A stretch of DNA of 35,930 bases from Klebsiella pneumoniae. GTDB taxonomy: Bacteria; Myxococcota_A; UBA796; SXON01. Positions 1-9,083 of this stretch are shown in pieces (position 1 is the stretch's first letter; each line of letters starts with the position of its first letter). The position numbers and the translations under genes are program-made. The notes below the pieces were generated by a model. It had not been told where the DNA came from. It did not search any database and was given only the letters and a program-made list of their open reading frames with translations. The stretch lies in contig CAMAXZ010000042.1 of assembly GCA_945862325.1 (NCBI GenBank), forward strand, positions 1 through 35,930, written 5' to 3'.

Positions 1-1160
1 GGCCCGGCGTGCGTCGCCGAGGGAGCGGCGGGGAGCGGGCCCCGCGACGGATCGGGCGGCCGCGACCCCGAGGCCGCCGGGCCCCGTGCCGGGGAGGCGC
101 CCACCGGAGCGGGCCGCGTGGCCGGGGCCGCGTGCCCGGCGGGCGGGCCGGTGTCCTCGTCGTCGGGGACCATCGTGAGCCCCGGGGCCGGGCGGTTGAA
201 CGCTCGGCTCGGGGCCTCCGGGAGGATCGCCCGCGGCGGGACCACGGGGCGGGGTGCCGGATATTCCTCGGTGCCGGGCCCGAGCGGGATCGCGGGGCGC
301 GCGGGGATCGGCTCGCCCGTGGGACGCTGGACCGCGGGCACCGCGCCCGGGGCCCATGCGCGGAGCCCGGCGCTCGGGAGCGCGACCGCCAGCTCCCGCA
401 AGGCGCGTCCCCACGCGGCCGGCGTCGGACGCTCGGCCGGGACGAACGCGAGCGCGTCGCGGATGGCGTCCCAGAGGCTGTCGGCGGCGCGCCCGACGAG
501 GGCCGCCCGCACACGGGCGAGCTCGGAAGCGTAGCGACCGGGGTCGCCCACCGGCGGCGCGGCCGCGGCCACCGTGTGCAGGAGCAACGCCGCGCACAGC
601 CACGTGGCGCCGTGGGGCGTGGCGGCGTCGGCCCCGGGCGGAGCCCACGGCGCCTTCGAGGGGGCATCGCCCGCGCGCGCCACGCCGAAACCAGCCACCT
701 TCACCCGCCCGGCCGCGTCGATGAGCACGTCGTCCGCGGTCGGAGCCGGGTGGTACACGCGCTTGCCCGCGTCGGCGATCCGAAGCGCCTCGTCCAGCGC
801 GAGCGCGACCGCGGCGACCGCCTCGACCGCCGCCCGCATCGGGATGGCCTGGCCCCGCGCGAGGAGCGCCTCGAGCAGCCGCGTCAGGCTCACGCCGTCG
901 AATGCCTCGTGCACGAGGGCGATCTGACCTCCGACGGCGCTCACGTGCTCGAGCCGGAGCACCGACTCGTGCTGGAGGCGGGCCAGGAGCCGCGCGTCCT
1001 CTCGCAGGACCGCCACGCGCTCGGGGGTGGCCTGCTCGCCCTCGTGCACGCGCACCAGCACGGTCGCGGTCGTGCCGTTGGCGCGGGTCAACGTCCCGAT
1101 ACGGACGGACCTGCTCCACGCTTCGTACGCACCCGTCAGCTTCAGCGTGGATCGCGCCAC
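1..1160 (-). CDS. Degenerate Ser/Thr protein kinase-like protein (pseudokinase), 3' end cut by the window edge
   Basis: The minus strand is open from a GTG at 1160 to the window start, giving 386 codons without a stop. Residues 10-165 follow the protein kinase fold: a hydrophobic beta strand at 33-38 (TVLVRV), a helix-rich middle, then YHPAPTADDVLID at 136-148 and VKVAGFGVAR at 153-162. These align with the kinase Lys strand, the HRD catalytic loop and the DFG motif, but the key residues are changed: the ATP-binding Lys is Arg, HRD is HPA, the loop Asn is Asp, and DFG is GFG. No glycine-rich loop is visible. After about residue 245 the chain is Pro/Ala-rich and probably disordered. I infer a pseudokinase that binds or scaffolds rather than phosphorylates. 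An in-frame GTG 13 codons upstream is an alternative start. The C-terminus lies outside the window. It diverges from the phosphatase gene at 1235. Confidence 0.72.
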   Translation of the reverse strand, partial: MARSTLKLTGAYEAWSRSVRIGTLTRANGTTATVLVRVHEGEQATPERVAVLREDARLLARLQHESVLRLEHVSAVGGQIALVHEAFDGVSLTRLLEALLARGQAIPMRAAVEAVAAVALALDEALRIADAGKRVYHPAPTADDVLIDAAGRVKVAGFGVARAGDAPSKAPWAPPGADAATPHGATWLCAALLLHTVAAAAPPVGDPGRYASELARVRAALVGRAADSLWDAIRDALAFVPAERPTPAAWGRALRELAVALPSAGLRAWAPGAVPAVQRPTGEPIPARPAIPLGPGTEEYPAPRPVVPPRAILPEAPSRAFNRPAPGLTMVPDDEDTGPPAGHAAPATRPAPVGASPARGPAASGSRPPDPSRGPLPAAPSATHAG

Positions 1161-1234
1161 CGTCGGACACTCCGGTCGGCGAATGTAGCACAGGGCCACT
1201 CTTCGAAACGCCGTCGCGCGATTAGGACGCGCGG

Positions 1235-2029
1235 GTGAACGCCACCCTGCCGGACTCCGGCGCCCGCCTGCGCGCCCTCCTCTCCGCGGCCGGCCACGCC
1301 GCCGCGGCCTTGTGGAGCCCCCGGCTCGCGGTCTCGCGCAAGGCCGACGGCTCCCCCGTCACCGCGGCGGACACCGCGGCGGAGGCGGTGATCGTCCGGG
1401 GGCTGCGCGATGCGTGGCCCGGGGACCGGATCTGGAGCGAGGAGGGTGGCGCCGAGGAAGGGATGGGCCCCGGCGACTCCGCGTGGGTCGTCGATCCGAT
1501 CGACGGCACCAGCGTGTACACCGAGGGGCTCGCCCATTGGGGCCCGACGGTCGCGCGGCTCGTGCGGGACGACGGCCCCTGGCGGCTCGACCGCGGCGCC
1601 CTGCTGCTGCCGCGCACCGGCGAGTTCTGGTACGTCGAAGGGGGGATCGCCTGGTGCCACGACGCGCGGATGGCGCCTCTCGCCGACCTCGACCCGCCGC
1701 GGGTGCTCTTCCTCCCCTCCGAATTCCACCGCCACGCGCGCCTCGTGTGGCACGGCAAGGCGCGGTGCGTCGGGGGCACGGCCGCGCACCTCGCGCTCGT
1801 GGCCCGCGGCGCCGCGCACGGGGCCGTGGTCACGCAGGGCTGGAAGCCGTGGGACGTCGCCGCCGGCGTCGGGCTCCTCGCGGCCGTCGGCGGGGTCGCG
1901 CGCACCTGGCCCGAAGGCGAGCCGCTCGACATTTTCCGCCACGAAGGACGGCCTTTTGTGGCCGGAACACCCGTGGCGGCGCACGATCTTCTTTTTGGTG
2001 GGCACATCCTGCCGCACCCTCTGGAGTAG
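1235..2029 (+). CDS. Inositol-monophosphatase-family phosphatase (HisN/CysQ/SuhB type)
   Basis: This is a 264-residue protein with the three metal-site motifs of the Mg-dependent, lithium-sensitive phosphatase superfamily: SEEG at 68-71, WVVDPIDGTS at 84-93 (Asp87 and Asp90 as metal ligands) and WDVAAG at 206-211. The DPIDGT and WD-AAG motifs place it in the inositol monophosphatase family. Members dephosphorylate inositol phosphate, histidinol phosphate or 3'-phosphoadenosine 5'-phosphate, and the substrate cannot be told from the sequence. The length is normal and the protein should be cytoplasmic. The start is GTG and no strong ribosome binding site is seen. The sigma factor gene follows after 3 bp, so the two are probably co-transcribed. 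Confidence 0.88.
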   Translation: MNATLPDSGARLRALLSAAGHAAAALWSPRLAVSRKADGSPVTAADTAAEAVIVRGLRDAWPGDRIWSEEGGAEEGMGPGDSAWVVDPIDGTSVYTEGLAHWGPTVARLVRDDGPWRLDRGALLLPRTGEFWYVEGGIAWCHDARMAPLADLDPPRVLFLPSEFHRHARLVWHGKARCVGGTAAHLALVARGAAHGAVVTQGWKPWDVAAGVGLLAAVGGVARTWPEGEPLDIFRHEGRPFVAGTPVAAHDLLFGGHILPHPLE

Positions 2030-2032
2030 CCG

Positions 2033-3070
2033 ATGGAACGAGACGAGTCGCGCGACCCGTCCGAGCTCGGAGAAGCCGAGTTCGATCCCGAGTCCCTGAT
2101 CGACGCGTCGGGGGAGCCCGTCGACCCCCTCGGCAACGAGCGTCGCAACCCCCTCCCAAAGCTCCCGGCGCTGGCCCCTCGCGGCGAAGCGCGGGCCTCG
2201 AGCGGCGGAGATCTGCTCGCGTACTACCTGTCGGAGGTCCGGCGGTACTCCCTCCTCGATCCCGACGAGGAGCGGAAGATCGCCCTCAACTACTACGAGA
2301 CCGGCGACGCGCGGGCGGCCGAGCGGCTCGTGACGGCGAACCTCCGCCTGGTGGTGAAGATCGCGTTCCAGTACCACCGGCAGTGGGCGAACGTGCTCGA
2401 CCTGATCCAGGAAGGAAACGTCGGGCTCGTGGAGGCCCTCTCCCGCTACGACCCCTACCGGGGGATCCGCTTCTCGAGCTACGCGCAGTACTGGATCCGT
2501 GCGATGATCCTACGCTTCTTGATGGACAACTTCCGGCTCGTGCGGCTCGGCAGCACGCGCAACGGGCGCAAGCTGTTCTTCCAGCTCCAAAAGGAGCGCG
2601 AGCGCATGTTGCGCGAAGGCGTGCACGCGTCGGCACAGCAGCTCGCCGAGCGCCTCGAGGTGCCAGAGAGCGAGGTCATCGCGGTCGATCAACACATGCG
2701 GGCGCCGGCCATGTCGCTGCACGCCCCGGTCGGCGGCGAGGACGGGCGCTCGCTCGCGGAGATCGTCCCGGACAACGAGACGAGCGGTCCGGAGGAGCGG
2801 GTGGCGGGCGGTCAGCTCGGCGCCCTCGTGCGGGGGAAGCTCAAGCAGTTCGCGACGACCCTCGAAGACGAGCGCGAACGTGCGATCTGGGTCGAGCGGC
2901 TCGTCGCGCCCGAGCCCGCCAGCCTGTCCGATCTCGGCGAGCGCTACGACGTCAGCAAGGAGCGGATCCGGCAGATCGAGGTGCGCATCAAGCGACGGCT
3001 CCGCACCTGGCTCCAGCAGGAGCTCGGCGAGGAGATCGACTTCGAGTTCGACGTGCCCGACACGCCGTGA
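2033..3070 (+). CDS. rpoH: RNA polymerase sigma factor of the RpoH (sigma-32) group
   Basis: The 345-residue protein has a sigma-70 region 2 at about 97-167, including DLIQEGNVGLVEAL and FSSYAQYWIRAMI. This runs into GRKLFFQLQK at 178-187, which matches the RpoH box that distinguishes heat-shock sigma factors from primary ones. Region 4 near the C-terminus (LSDLGERYDVSKERIRQIE) is the -35-binding helix-turn-helix. RpoH proteins are usually about 285 residues. Here about 58 extra acidic, low-complexity residues precede region 1.2, and the C-terminus is acidic. Myxobacteria carry several RpoH-like factors used in development and stress, so the exact role is open. The ATG lies 3 bp after the phosphatase stop, with a GGAG-like site inside the end of that gene. 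Confidence 0.9.
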   Translation: MERDESRDPSELGEAEFDPESLIDASGEPVDPLGNERRNPLPKLPALAPRGEARASSGGDLLAYYLSEVRRYSLLDPDEERKIALNYYETGDARAAERLVTANLRLVVKIAFQYHRQWANVLDLIQEGNVGLVEALSRYDPYRGIRFSSYAQYWIRAMILRFLMDNFRLVRLGSTRNGRKLFFQLQKERERMLREGVHASAQQLAERLEVPESEVIAVDQHMRAPAMSLHAPVGGEDGRSLAEIVPDNETSGPEERVAGGQLGALVRGKLKQFATTLEDERERAIWVERLVAPEPASLSDLGERYDVSKERIRQIEVRIKRRLRTWLQQELGEEIDFEFDVPDTP

Positions 3071-3107
3071 GCCCGACGCCGCGATAGCCGCGTCGGTCGT
3101 GGGGCCC

Positions 3108-4613
3108 GTGAACGTGCGCACCCTGGAATCGCATTTCGCCGCGCTGCGCGCGGGAGCCCGCCGGCACGTGGCCGCCCTCCTCGCGCCCACCCTGCCCACC
3201 GCCTCGGGCCCCCTGTCGCCGGCGCCGGGCCGGCTCGGTGCGTCCCCGTTCTGGGCCTCCCCGCGGGGGCTCGCGGTGGCCGAGACGGATCGCGATCGCG
3301 GCCGCCTCGTCGGCGCCGAGCTGCCGCGCTCGCTCGCGTGGCTGGCCGGGGACACACCCGGCGCCGGCCCCGACTGGGAGCACCCGTCGGACGCGGCCGC
3401 CCGCGTGATCCACCTCGCCGCCGCCCTCCCGACGAAGCCGTGCCCCGAGGTCGACCGCGCGCGCGCGTGCGTCGGCTGGCACCTCGCCTGGCTCGCCTCC
3501 CGGCTCCCGCCCGACGATGTCGCCCGCCGTGTCCATCACCTCACGGCGATCGTGGTCGGAGGCCTGCTGTTCCCGGACGCGCCCGCTCCCGTCGTGCACC
3601 CGCTGGCGAGCTGGAGCGGCGCGCTGGCCGCGCTTCGGTTCGACCTCCCGAGCCGCGTGTACGGCGACGGCGTCCTCCGCGACACGAGCGAGGCGGACGC
3701 CGCGGAGGTCCTCTGGCGGCTCGCGCTCGCCCGGTCGGCGTGCCGCCGCAACGGCGTGCCCTTTCCCGCCGAGCTCGACGCCGCGTTCGTACGATGCGCC
3801 CGCTGGCTCGAACGGCTCGCCGGGGAGTCCGGCGAGCTGCCGGCGTGGGGGCGGCGGCTGCCCGCCGCGCTCGCCACGGCGGCGCCGCTCCCGTGGACCC
3901 TCTGGAACCTGGCGTTAGCATGGGGATTGTCCACCGGCGACCCCGCGTTCGGCGCCGCGAACGACCCGCGGCTGCGGTGGCTCGGCGCCACGCCCCCCGT
4001 CGGCGCGCCCGAGCCCGCGCCGAAGACCTGGGCGATGTGGAGCTTCCGCGACGGCGGGCAGGTCGTCGCGCACGTCCGCGCGCGCCAGGCCCCGAGCACG
4101 GTCGTCGTCGACCTCGGTCACGGCGGACAGGCGGCGCACCGAGCGACGGAGCCGCTGGCGGTGTCGTGGACGCTCGGCGGCCGAATGATCCTCTTCGGAC
4201 CAACCATCCGTGTCGACGGCGCGCCCGCGGCGCCATGGACGACGTCGGTCGACGTCGCCCGTGTGGACGGCAAGAAGGCGAAGGTCGCCGCCGCTCACGA
4301 CGGTTGGCGTGCGTCCGGCCTCGCGCTGCGTCGCGAGGTGCGCATGAACCAGGCGCGCCTGCTCGTCACCGATCGCTGGTCGACCTCGAACCCCGCGCGC
4401 CACACCGTCCGCGTCTCGTGGCGGCTCGGGCCGGGCTGGACGCTCGACCCGGGCGCCGCGTGGACCGCCCGCCTCGAAGGCGCCGCGCTCGTGATGCAGC
4501 TTCCGGAGGCCCTTTCCTGGCGTGCGGCGCCCGACGCGGACGGCCTGCTGCTCGAGGGAGAAGGCGTCCTGGACGCGACGCTCGACACCACGACGAGCTT
4601 CGAGCTGCGTTGA
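3108..4613 (+). CDS. Heparinase II/III-like protein
   Basis: The protein has about 501 residues from GTG 3108; GTG 3099 and 3114 are also in frame. The N-terminal 290 residues are helical, as in the alpha/alpha toroid of polysaccharide lyases. From about residue 300 the pattern matches the heparinase II/III C-terminal beta-sandwich: MWSFRDGGQVVAHVR, VVVDLGHGGQAAHRATEPL, a Gly-Gly turn with ILFGPTI, then AAHDGWRASGLALRREV and LLVTDRWSTSNPARHTV. The usual HxHxD-type motif is only partly kept, as GGQAAHRA. No signal peptide is present, which is odd for a lyase of extracellular polysaccharide. It may act on an intracellular intermediate or be catalytically altered. It starts 38 bp after the sigma factor gene on the same strand. 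Family assignment is from pattern only; substrate is unknown. Confidence 0.62.
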   Translation: MNVRTLESHFAALRAGARRHVAALLAPTLPTASGPLSPAPGRLGASPFWASPRGLAVAETDRDRGRLVGAELPRSLAWLAGDTPGAGPDWEHPSDAAARVIHLAAALPTKPCPEVDRARACVGWHLAWLASRLPPDDVARRVHHLTAIVVGGLLFPDAPAPVVHPLASWSGALAALRFDLPSRVYGDGVLRDTSEADAAEVLWRLALARSACRRNGVPFPAELDAAFVRCARWLERLAGESGELPAWGRRLPAALATAAPLPWTLWNLALAWGLSTGDPAFGAANDPRLRWLGATPPVGAPEPAPKTWAMWSFRDGGQVVAHVRARQAPSTVVVDLGHGGQAAHRATEPLAVSWTLGGRMILFGPTIRVDGAPAAPWTTSVDVARVDGKKAKVAAAHDGWRASGLALRREVRMNQARLLVTDRWSTSNPARHTVRVSWRLGPGWTLDPGAAWTARLEGAALVMQLPEALSWRAAPDADGLLLEGEGVLDATLDTTTSFELR

Positions 4614-4625
4614 CGCCCACGCGGC

Positions 4626-7600
4626 TCAGAACCGTCGCTTCCAACGGAAGCTGAGGATCCCCTCCCCCAGGCTGTCGCCGTTGGCCTCCGCGCTCCACCG
4701 CTCGGCGAGCTGCCACTGCAAGGTCACGTCCACCCGCGCCTCCTCGACGTCGTCGCCGGCCGGGTTCCACTCCACGAGCAGGAAGAGGTTCGGCCCCACG
4801 CGGCGCCCGATCCGCAAGCCTTCGCTGCCCACCTCCAACACGTCGAGGTCGACCGCCGTACGCGCCTCGCTGATCTCGCCGGACAACACGGTCAGTGCCG
4901 CCGCGAGGAGCTGATCTTCGGGCTTCAACCCTGCGCTGTTCTCCCCCATCGGCCGACCGGTGACGAGGATGGCGAGGATCTCGTCGGTCGACCCCCAGGC
5001 CTCCTCGTCGTTCGTGAAGGCGATCTGCGGCGCCGTGGCGCTGCCGGTGATCCGCACTTCGATGTTGCCGTATCCGTTCGAATCCCACACCGCGGTGAGG
5101 TCGAGGACCGGGTCCGTGTAGTCCCGCCCGGTGAACGTGAGGGTGCCCTCTCGAATGTCGAAGGCGCGCAGGAACACCGTCGCCGTCCCGCGGATCGGCC
5201 GCACCTCGCCGACGAGCCCGATCTCGCCTTCACGGACCGAGGCGCGCACCTTCCCGTCGGCCTGTGAGCTCACCTTCACCGAGGTGAGGTCGCTCGCGAC
5301 GTCGCCCAGGTTCTCCCGCATGGGCATCGCCGCCTCGAGGAACCCCGCGCGGGCGATGTCGACCTCCAGACGCACGTCGACCCACTCCGGGATGGCGAAG
5401 CCCGACGCGGCGACCGCGGTCCGATTGGGTACATCTTGTCGTACTACCTGGATCTCCGGCGGAAGGGCGAGCGGACTCGACGCGGACGTGAAGAACGTCT
5501 CGTCGAGGATCAACGCGCCCTCGCGCACCCGTACGTCGCCGTCGACGCGCAGCTTCGGCCAGGCACCGCTGAGCGCCACCGCGCCGTCGACCTGCACCAG
5601 CTGCGCGGGGAGGCCGAGGAGGAAGGCGCGATCGAGCCGCACGGTGCCCTTCGCGTCGGTGGGCGTGAATCCGTCGCGCCCGAGGCTGAGCGAGGCCTCG
5701 ATCCGACCCCGTTCACGTGGCGCGTCGGCGCGGGCGGTCACGATCTCGAACTCCGGCACCGTGAGGCGGTCTTCGCCCAGATGCGCGTCCAACCTCGGGA
5801 TCTCGTACCGGATGCCCGACAACGGCACCGTGAACGCCGCGTCGCGCACCTGCGCCTGCAGCTCGGGGAGCGGCTCCTTCACGGAGCCGAGCACGCGCCC
5901 GTGGATCGACGCCGTGCCCGACGCGTCGGTCACGAGGGTGGTGAGCGCGCCCGCGATCTCCAACGGCAGCCCGTCCCCGTCGATCGCGAGCGCGAGGCCT
6001 CGGGCCGCGAGGGGATCGGCGGACGACACGTCGAACGGGATGAACCCGCGCACGTCGAGCATGCGCGCGGGGCCACCCTCCTCGGTCGGGAAGCCGACGT
6101 CCGCGTCGACCGTGAAGCCGGCGGATCCCGACCCGATGACGACCTGCGCCGGCTCGACCCGAGCGCTGCCGACGGCGCCGCCGATGACGAGCAAGGCGCC
6201 TTCCACCCTCGGCCGGGCCGGCGTCCCGGTCAGCCGGATGCCGCCGAGCAGGTCGCCGCGCGCCGCGACCGGCACGCGGGCCAGCGCGACCAGCGTCGCG
6301 ACGGGGAGCTGCAACGGCACGACGTCGAGCGCCATGCCGCGCACCAGCGCGAGCGGACCGCCCTCGGGCATCGCGCCGGTGCGCAACAGCTCGCGCAGGC
6401 CGAGGTCGAGCGTGCCGCGCACCTCGCCGCGGCGCAGCCTCTGCTCGCGCGCCACGGCGTACACGGCGACCGCGTCGCCGTCGGGACGCACGTCGATCTC
6501 GAGGCCGACGTGCCGACCGTCGACGGGCACGTCCGCGCTCACGACCGTCCACACTTCCGGGGCGTCGACGGTGCCTTCGACCCGCAGCTCGGCCGAAACG
6601 CGCGCCGGCGGCAGCGTCTGGTCGGTGAGCAGGGTGTTCCAGTCGGTCAGCTCGGTGGGGGCGATCGTCGCGACGAGGCGCAGGGGATCGCCGCGACGGA
6701 CGGCCAGCGCGCGCGGGTCCAGCGCGATGGGCAGCCGCGCGTCGATCGTCGCGAGCGTGGCGTCGCCGCTCCCGACGCGGCCGGTCACGGCGACGCTCTG
6801 GCCGTCCGGCGCGCTCGCGGCTCGGAAATCCAGGTCCGCCCTCCTCAGCCCGGGGGCCGCCAACCCGCGGCCCCGCAGCTCCATCGCGAGGAGCGGCGCC
6901 GACGCCCGGCCCGAGAGCGTGCCTTCCGCGTCGATCGTGCCCCCGAACCCGGCGAACGCGGCCGAGTCCAGCGCCGCCAGGGCGCCGAGGTCGAGCGCGC
7001 CCACGTCGAACGAGAGGGCGACGTCGCCGTCGAGGCGGGCGTCGCCGGAGACCCCGAGCCGCGCCTCGCCCGCGCGGAGCACCAGGCGCGCATCCTCTAC
7101 GCCGTCGTCGAACCAACGCGCCGACGCCGCGCCGTCGGTCCGCCAGGCGGGCCCCTCGCCGGGCGCGAACAGGAGCTCGCTCACGCGGGCCGTGCGCGCG
7201 CGGGTGTCCGCCTCGGCCCGCACCACCAGCGCCGGCGCGCCGCCGCGCACGCTGTCCGCAGTGAGCGTGACCCGCGCCCCATCGAAGCCGACGGCCAGGA
7301 CGCCCGCGTCGGCGCTCCACCCGCGGGCGCCCACCGCCCCGTGCGTCGCGGTCGCGGTGCCGTCGATCCCGCCGGGCGACCAGGCGAGGTCGAACGCCGC
7401 GTCGGCGCGCGCCACCCGGACGGTCGGGTCCGCCGCCGCGCGCACGCCGACCAGGTCCGCCGTGCCACGAACGCTGCCCGCGTCTCCGGCCGCGGCGAGG
7501 CTGAGGTCGACGAGGGCGCTCGCGCTGTCGGAGACGACCCCGGGCCCCTCCGCCCCCGCGAGCGCGACGGCGAGGCTCGCGCGGACCCCCTCCGGCGTCA

Positions 7601-9083
7601 GCCCGGCCGTCACGTCGCCGGTCACCGACGCGACCGCGCCGACGCCGGGCGCGCGGAGGGGGGTGAGCGCGCGGATTCGGCCGGCGGCGGTGGCGCGTAC
7701 ACCTTCCGTCCACGCGCCGTCCACGACGCCCTCGAACGCGACGCGCCCGGTCATCGCGGGGACGCCGAAGCGGCCGAGCGTCGCAAGATCAACCTCGAAG
7801 CTACCGACTCGCAGCGCGACGCGCCCCTCCGCCACGCGTACGTCCCCGTCGAGGCGCACGCGCGCCCCGTCGGTGTCGACGCGCAGGCCGCGCGCCTGGA
7901 TCTGCCCGTCGTTGACCGCGAGCCCGCCGACGACGGTGACGCGCACGCCCTGACCGAGTCCGTCGGCGACCAGGTCCACCTCGCCGACACCCCGAACGCC
8001 CGCGGGCCACTCCAGGCCCTCTCCGGTCATCGTGGCCCCGCCCACGACCCGCGTCGCCGGCACGTCCGGCGCGACCCGCGCCACGTCCAGCCCGTCGGTG
8101 CGCACCTCGGCGCTCCAGCGCACGGGGTCCGTGGACCGGTCGAGGCTGCCCTCCACCGTGACCCGGCCGCCGGCCGTGTCGAGATCCAGGTGGACCGAGG
8201 GCGCGAGGAGCGTGCCCGTCACGGTGCCCTGGGCGCGGACCGACCCGCGCACGGGCAGGGGCTCTTCGACGAGCGGCAGGCGTTCGAGGTCGATCGTCGC
8301 CGAGTCCACGCGCAGCGCGACGGTGGGAGCGGGGGACGTCCCGTCGCGGATGCCGCCGCTCACGGTGACGTCGTGCGCACCCACGGCGACGGTGAGCGCA
8401 TCGACCCAGGTCGTGTCCGGGTCCCAGCGGCCGGCGCCGGCGATCTGCAACGCCCCGAGCGCCGGCTCGGCCACGGACCCGGACATCCGGAGGGTCCGCA
8501 CGATCACCGCGTCGCCGACGAGGTCGAGCGCCCCCACGATCTGCGCCTCCTCGACCCGCCCGAGCCACGCACCGCCGTCGACCCGGGCGCGGTCGACGTC
8601 GATGCGGAGTGTGTCGAGCGCGAGGTCGATCGGGAGCCCCTCATAGGGCGCGCCGGAGCCGGAGGCGGGGCCCCAGATCGAGACGAGGTCGATCGAGCCG
8701 GCGGCGTCGACACGCGCATCGACGCGGACCCCGCGGATGTCGAGCGTCGTGACGCGGAGGCGCCGATTCGGCAGCTCGGAGAGGTCCCAGGCGAGCTCGA
8801 CGTGCTCGGCCTCGAGGAGCACGCGGCCAGCGGCGTCGCGGAGGCGCACCCCCTCGAGCGCGGCGCCCCAGAAGAGGTCGGTGCGCAGCCCGTCGACCTC
8901 GATCGCGCCTTCGGGCGGCGCGACCGCCTCGAGGAGGCGCGCGAGGATCCAGGTGTTTCCTGCCGGGCTCGCCAGCCAGACGACGCCGGCGGCGGCCGCG
9001 ACGACCCCCAGCGCGGGGACGCCGTACACGATCCACCGGAGCGCGGGGACGAGGCGACGACGCTTCGGCGGCGACGTGCTCAG
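4626..9083 (-). CDS. tamB: Translocation and assembly module protein TamB (DUF490 family)
   Basis: This very long protein has about 1485 residues. It begins with basic residues (PPKRRR) and one membrane anchor (about 19-37, VPALGVVAAAAGVVWLA), followed by more than a thousand residues of beta-strand repeats typical of the AsmA/TamB lipid-bridge fold. The C-terminal DUF490 domain includes VRPIRGTATVFLRAFDIREG and NIEVRITGSATAPQIAF. The chain ends in Phe. TamB spans the periplasm from inner membrane to TamA and is linked to outer-membrane protein assembly and phospholipid transport. No ATG, GTG or TTG lies close upstream in frame. The best start is CTG at 9083, which overlaps the tamA stop as CTGA and has GGAGG 4 nt upstream. 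A GTG at 9029 would remove the basic segment. E. coli TamB is 1259 residues. Confidence 0.88.
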   Translation of the reverse strand: MSTSPPKRRRLVPALRWIVYGVPALGVVAAAAGVVWLASPAGNTWILARLLEAVAPPEGAIEVDGLRTDLFWGAALEGVRLRDAAGRVLLEAEHVELAWDLSELPNRRLRVTTLDIRGVRVDARVDAAGSIDLVSIWGPASGSGAPYEGLPIDLALDTLRIDVDRARVDGGAWLGRVEEAQIVGALDLVGDAVIVRTLRMSGSVAEPALGALQIAGAGRWDPDTTWVDALTVAVGAHDVTVSGGIRDGTSPAPTVALRVDSATIDLERLPLVEEPLPVRGSVRAQGTVTGTLLAPSVHLDLDTAGGRVTVEGSLDRSTDPVRWSAEVRTDGLDVARVAPDVPATRVVGGATMTGEGLEWPAGVRGVGEVDLVADGLGQGVRVTVVGGLAVNDGQIQARGLRVDTDGARVRLDGDVRVAEGRVALRVGSFEVDLATLGRFGVPAMTGRVAFEGVVDGAWTEGVRATAAGRIRALTPLRAPGVGAVASVTGDVTAGLTPEGVRASLAVALAGAEGPGVVSDSASALVDLSLAAAGDAGSVRGTADLVGVRAAADPTVRVARADAAFDLAWSPGGIDGTATATHGAVGARGWSADAGVLAVGFDGARVTLTADSVRGGAPALVVRAEADTRARTARVSELLFAPGEGPAWRTDGAASARWFDDGVEDARLVLRAGEARLGVSGDARLDGDVALSFDVGALDLGALAALDSAAFAGFGGTIDAEGTLSGRASAPLLAMELRGRGLAAPGLRRADLDFRAASAPDGQSVAVTGRVGSGDATLATIDARLPIALDPRALAVRRGDPLRLVATIAPTELTDWNTLLTDQTLPPARVSAELRVEGTVDAPEVWTVVSADVPVDGRHVGLEIDVRPDGDAVAVYAVAREQRLRRGEVRGTLDLGLRELLRTGAMPEGGPLALVRGMALDVVPLQLPVATLVALARVPVAARGDLLGGIRLTGTPARPRVEGALLVIGGAVGSARVEPAQVVIGSGSAGFTVDADVGFPTEEGGPARMLDVRGFIPFDVSSADPLAARGLALAIDGDGLPLEIAGALTTLVTDASGTASIHGRVLGSVKEPLPELQAQVRDAAFTVPLSGIRYEIPRLDAHLGEDRLTVPEFEIVTARADAPRERGRIEASLSLGRDGFTPTDAKGTVRLDRAFLLGLPAQLVQVDGAVALSGAWPKLRVDGDVRVREGALILDETFFTSASSPLALPPEIQVVRQDVPNRTAVAASGFAIPEWVDVRLEVDIARAGFLEAAMPMRENLGDVASDLTSVKVSSQADGKVRASVREGEIGLVGEVRPIRGTATVFLRAFDIREGTLTFTGRDYTDPVLDLTAVWDSNGYGNIEVRITGSATAPQIAFTNDEEAWGSTDEILAILVTGRPMGENSAGLKPEDQLLAAALTVLSGEISEARTAVDLDVLEVGSEGLRIGRRVGPNLFLLVEWNPAGDDVEEARVDVTLQWQLAERWSAEANGDSLGEGILSFRWKRRF

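Noticed and set aside
9..1238. A plus-strand open frame of about 409 codons in the first kilobase
   Set aside because: It is Arg/Gly-rich with no family resemblance. The minus-strand frame has a kinase-fold pattern.
1235..2029. Assignment as hisN (histidinol phosphatase)
   Set aside because: The family motifs are clear but substrate-specific residues could not be judged, and no histidine biosynthesis genes are nearby.
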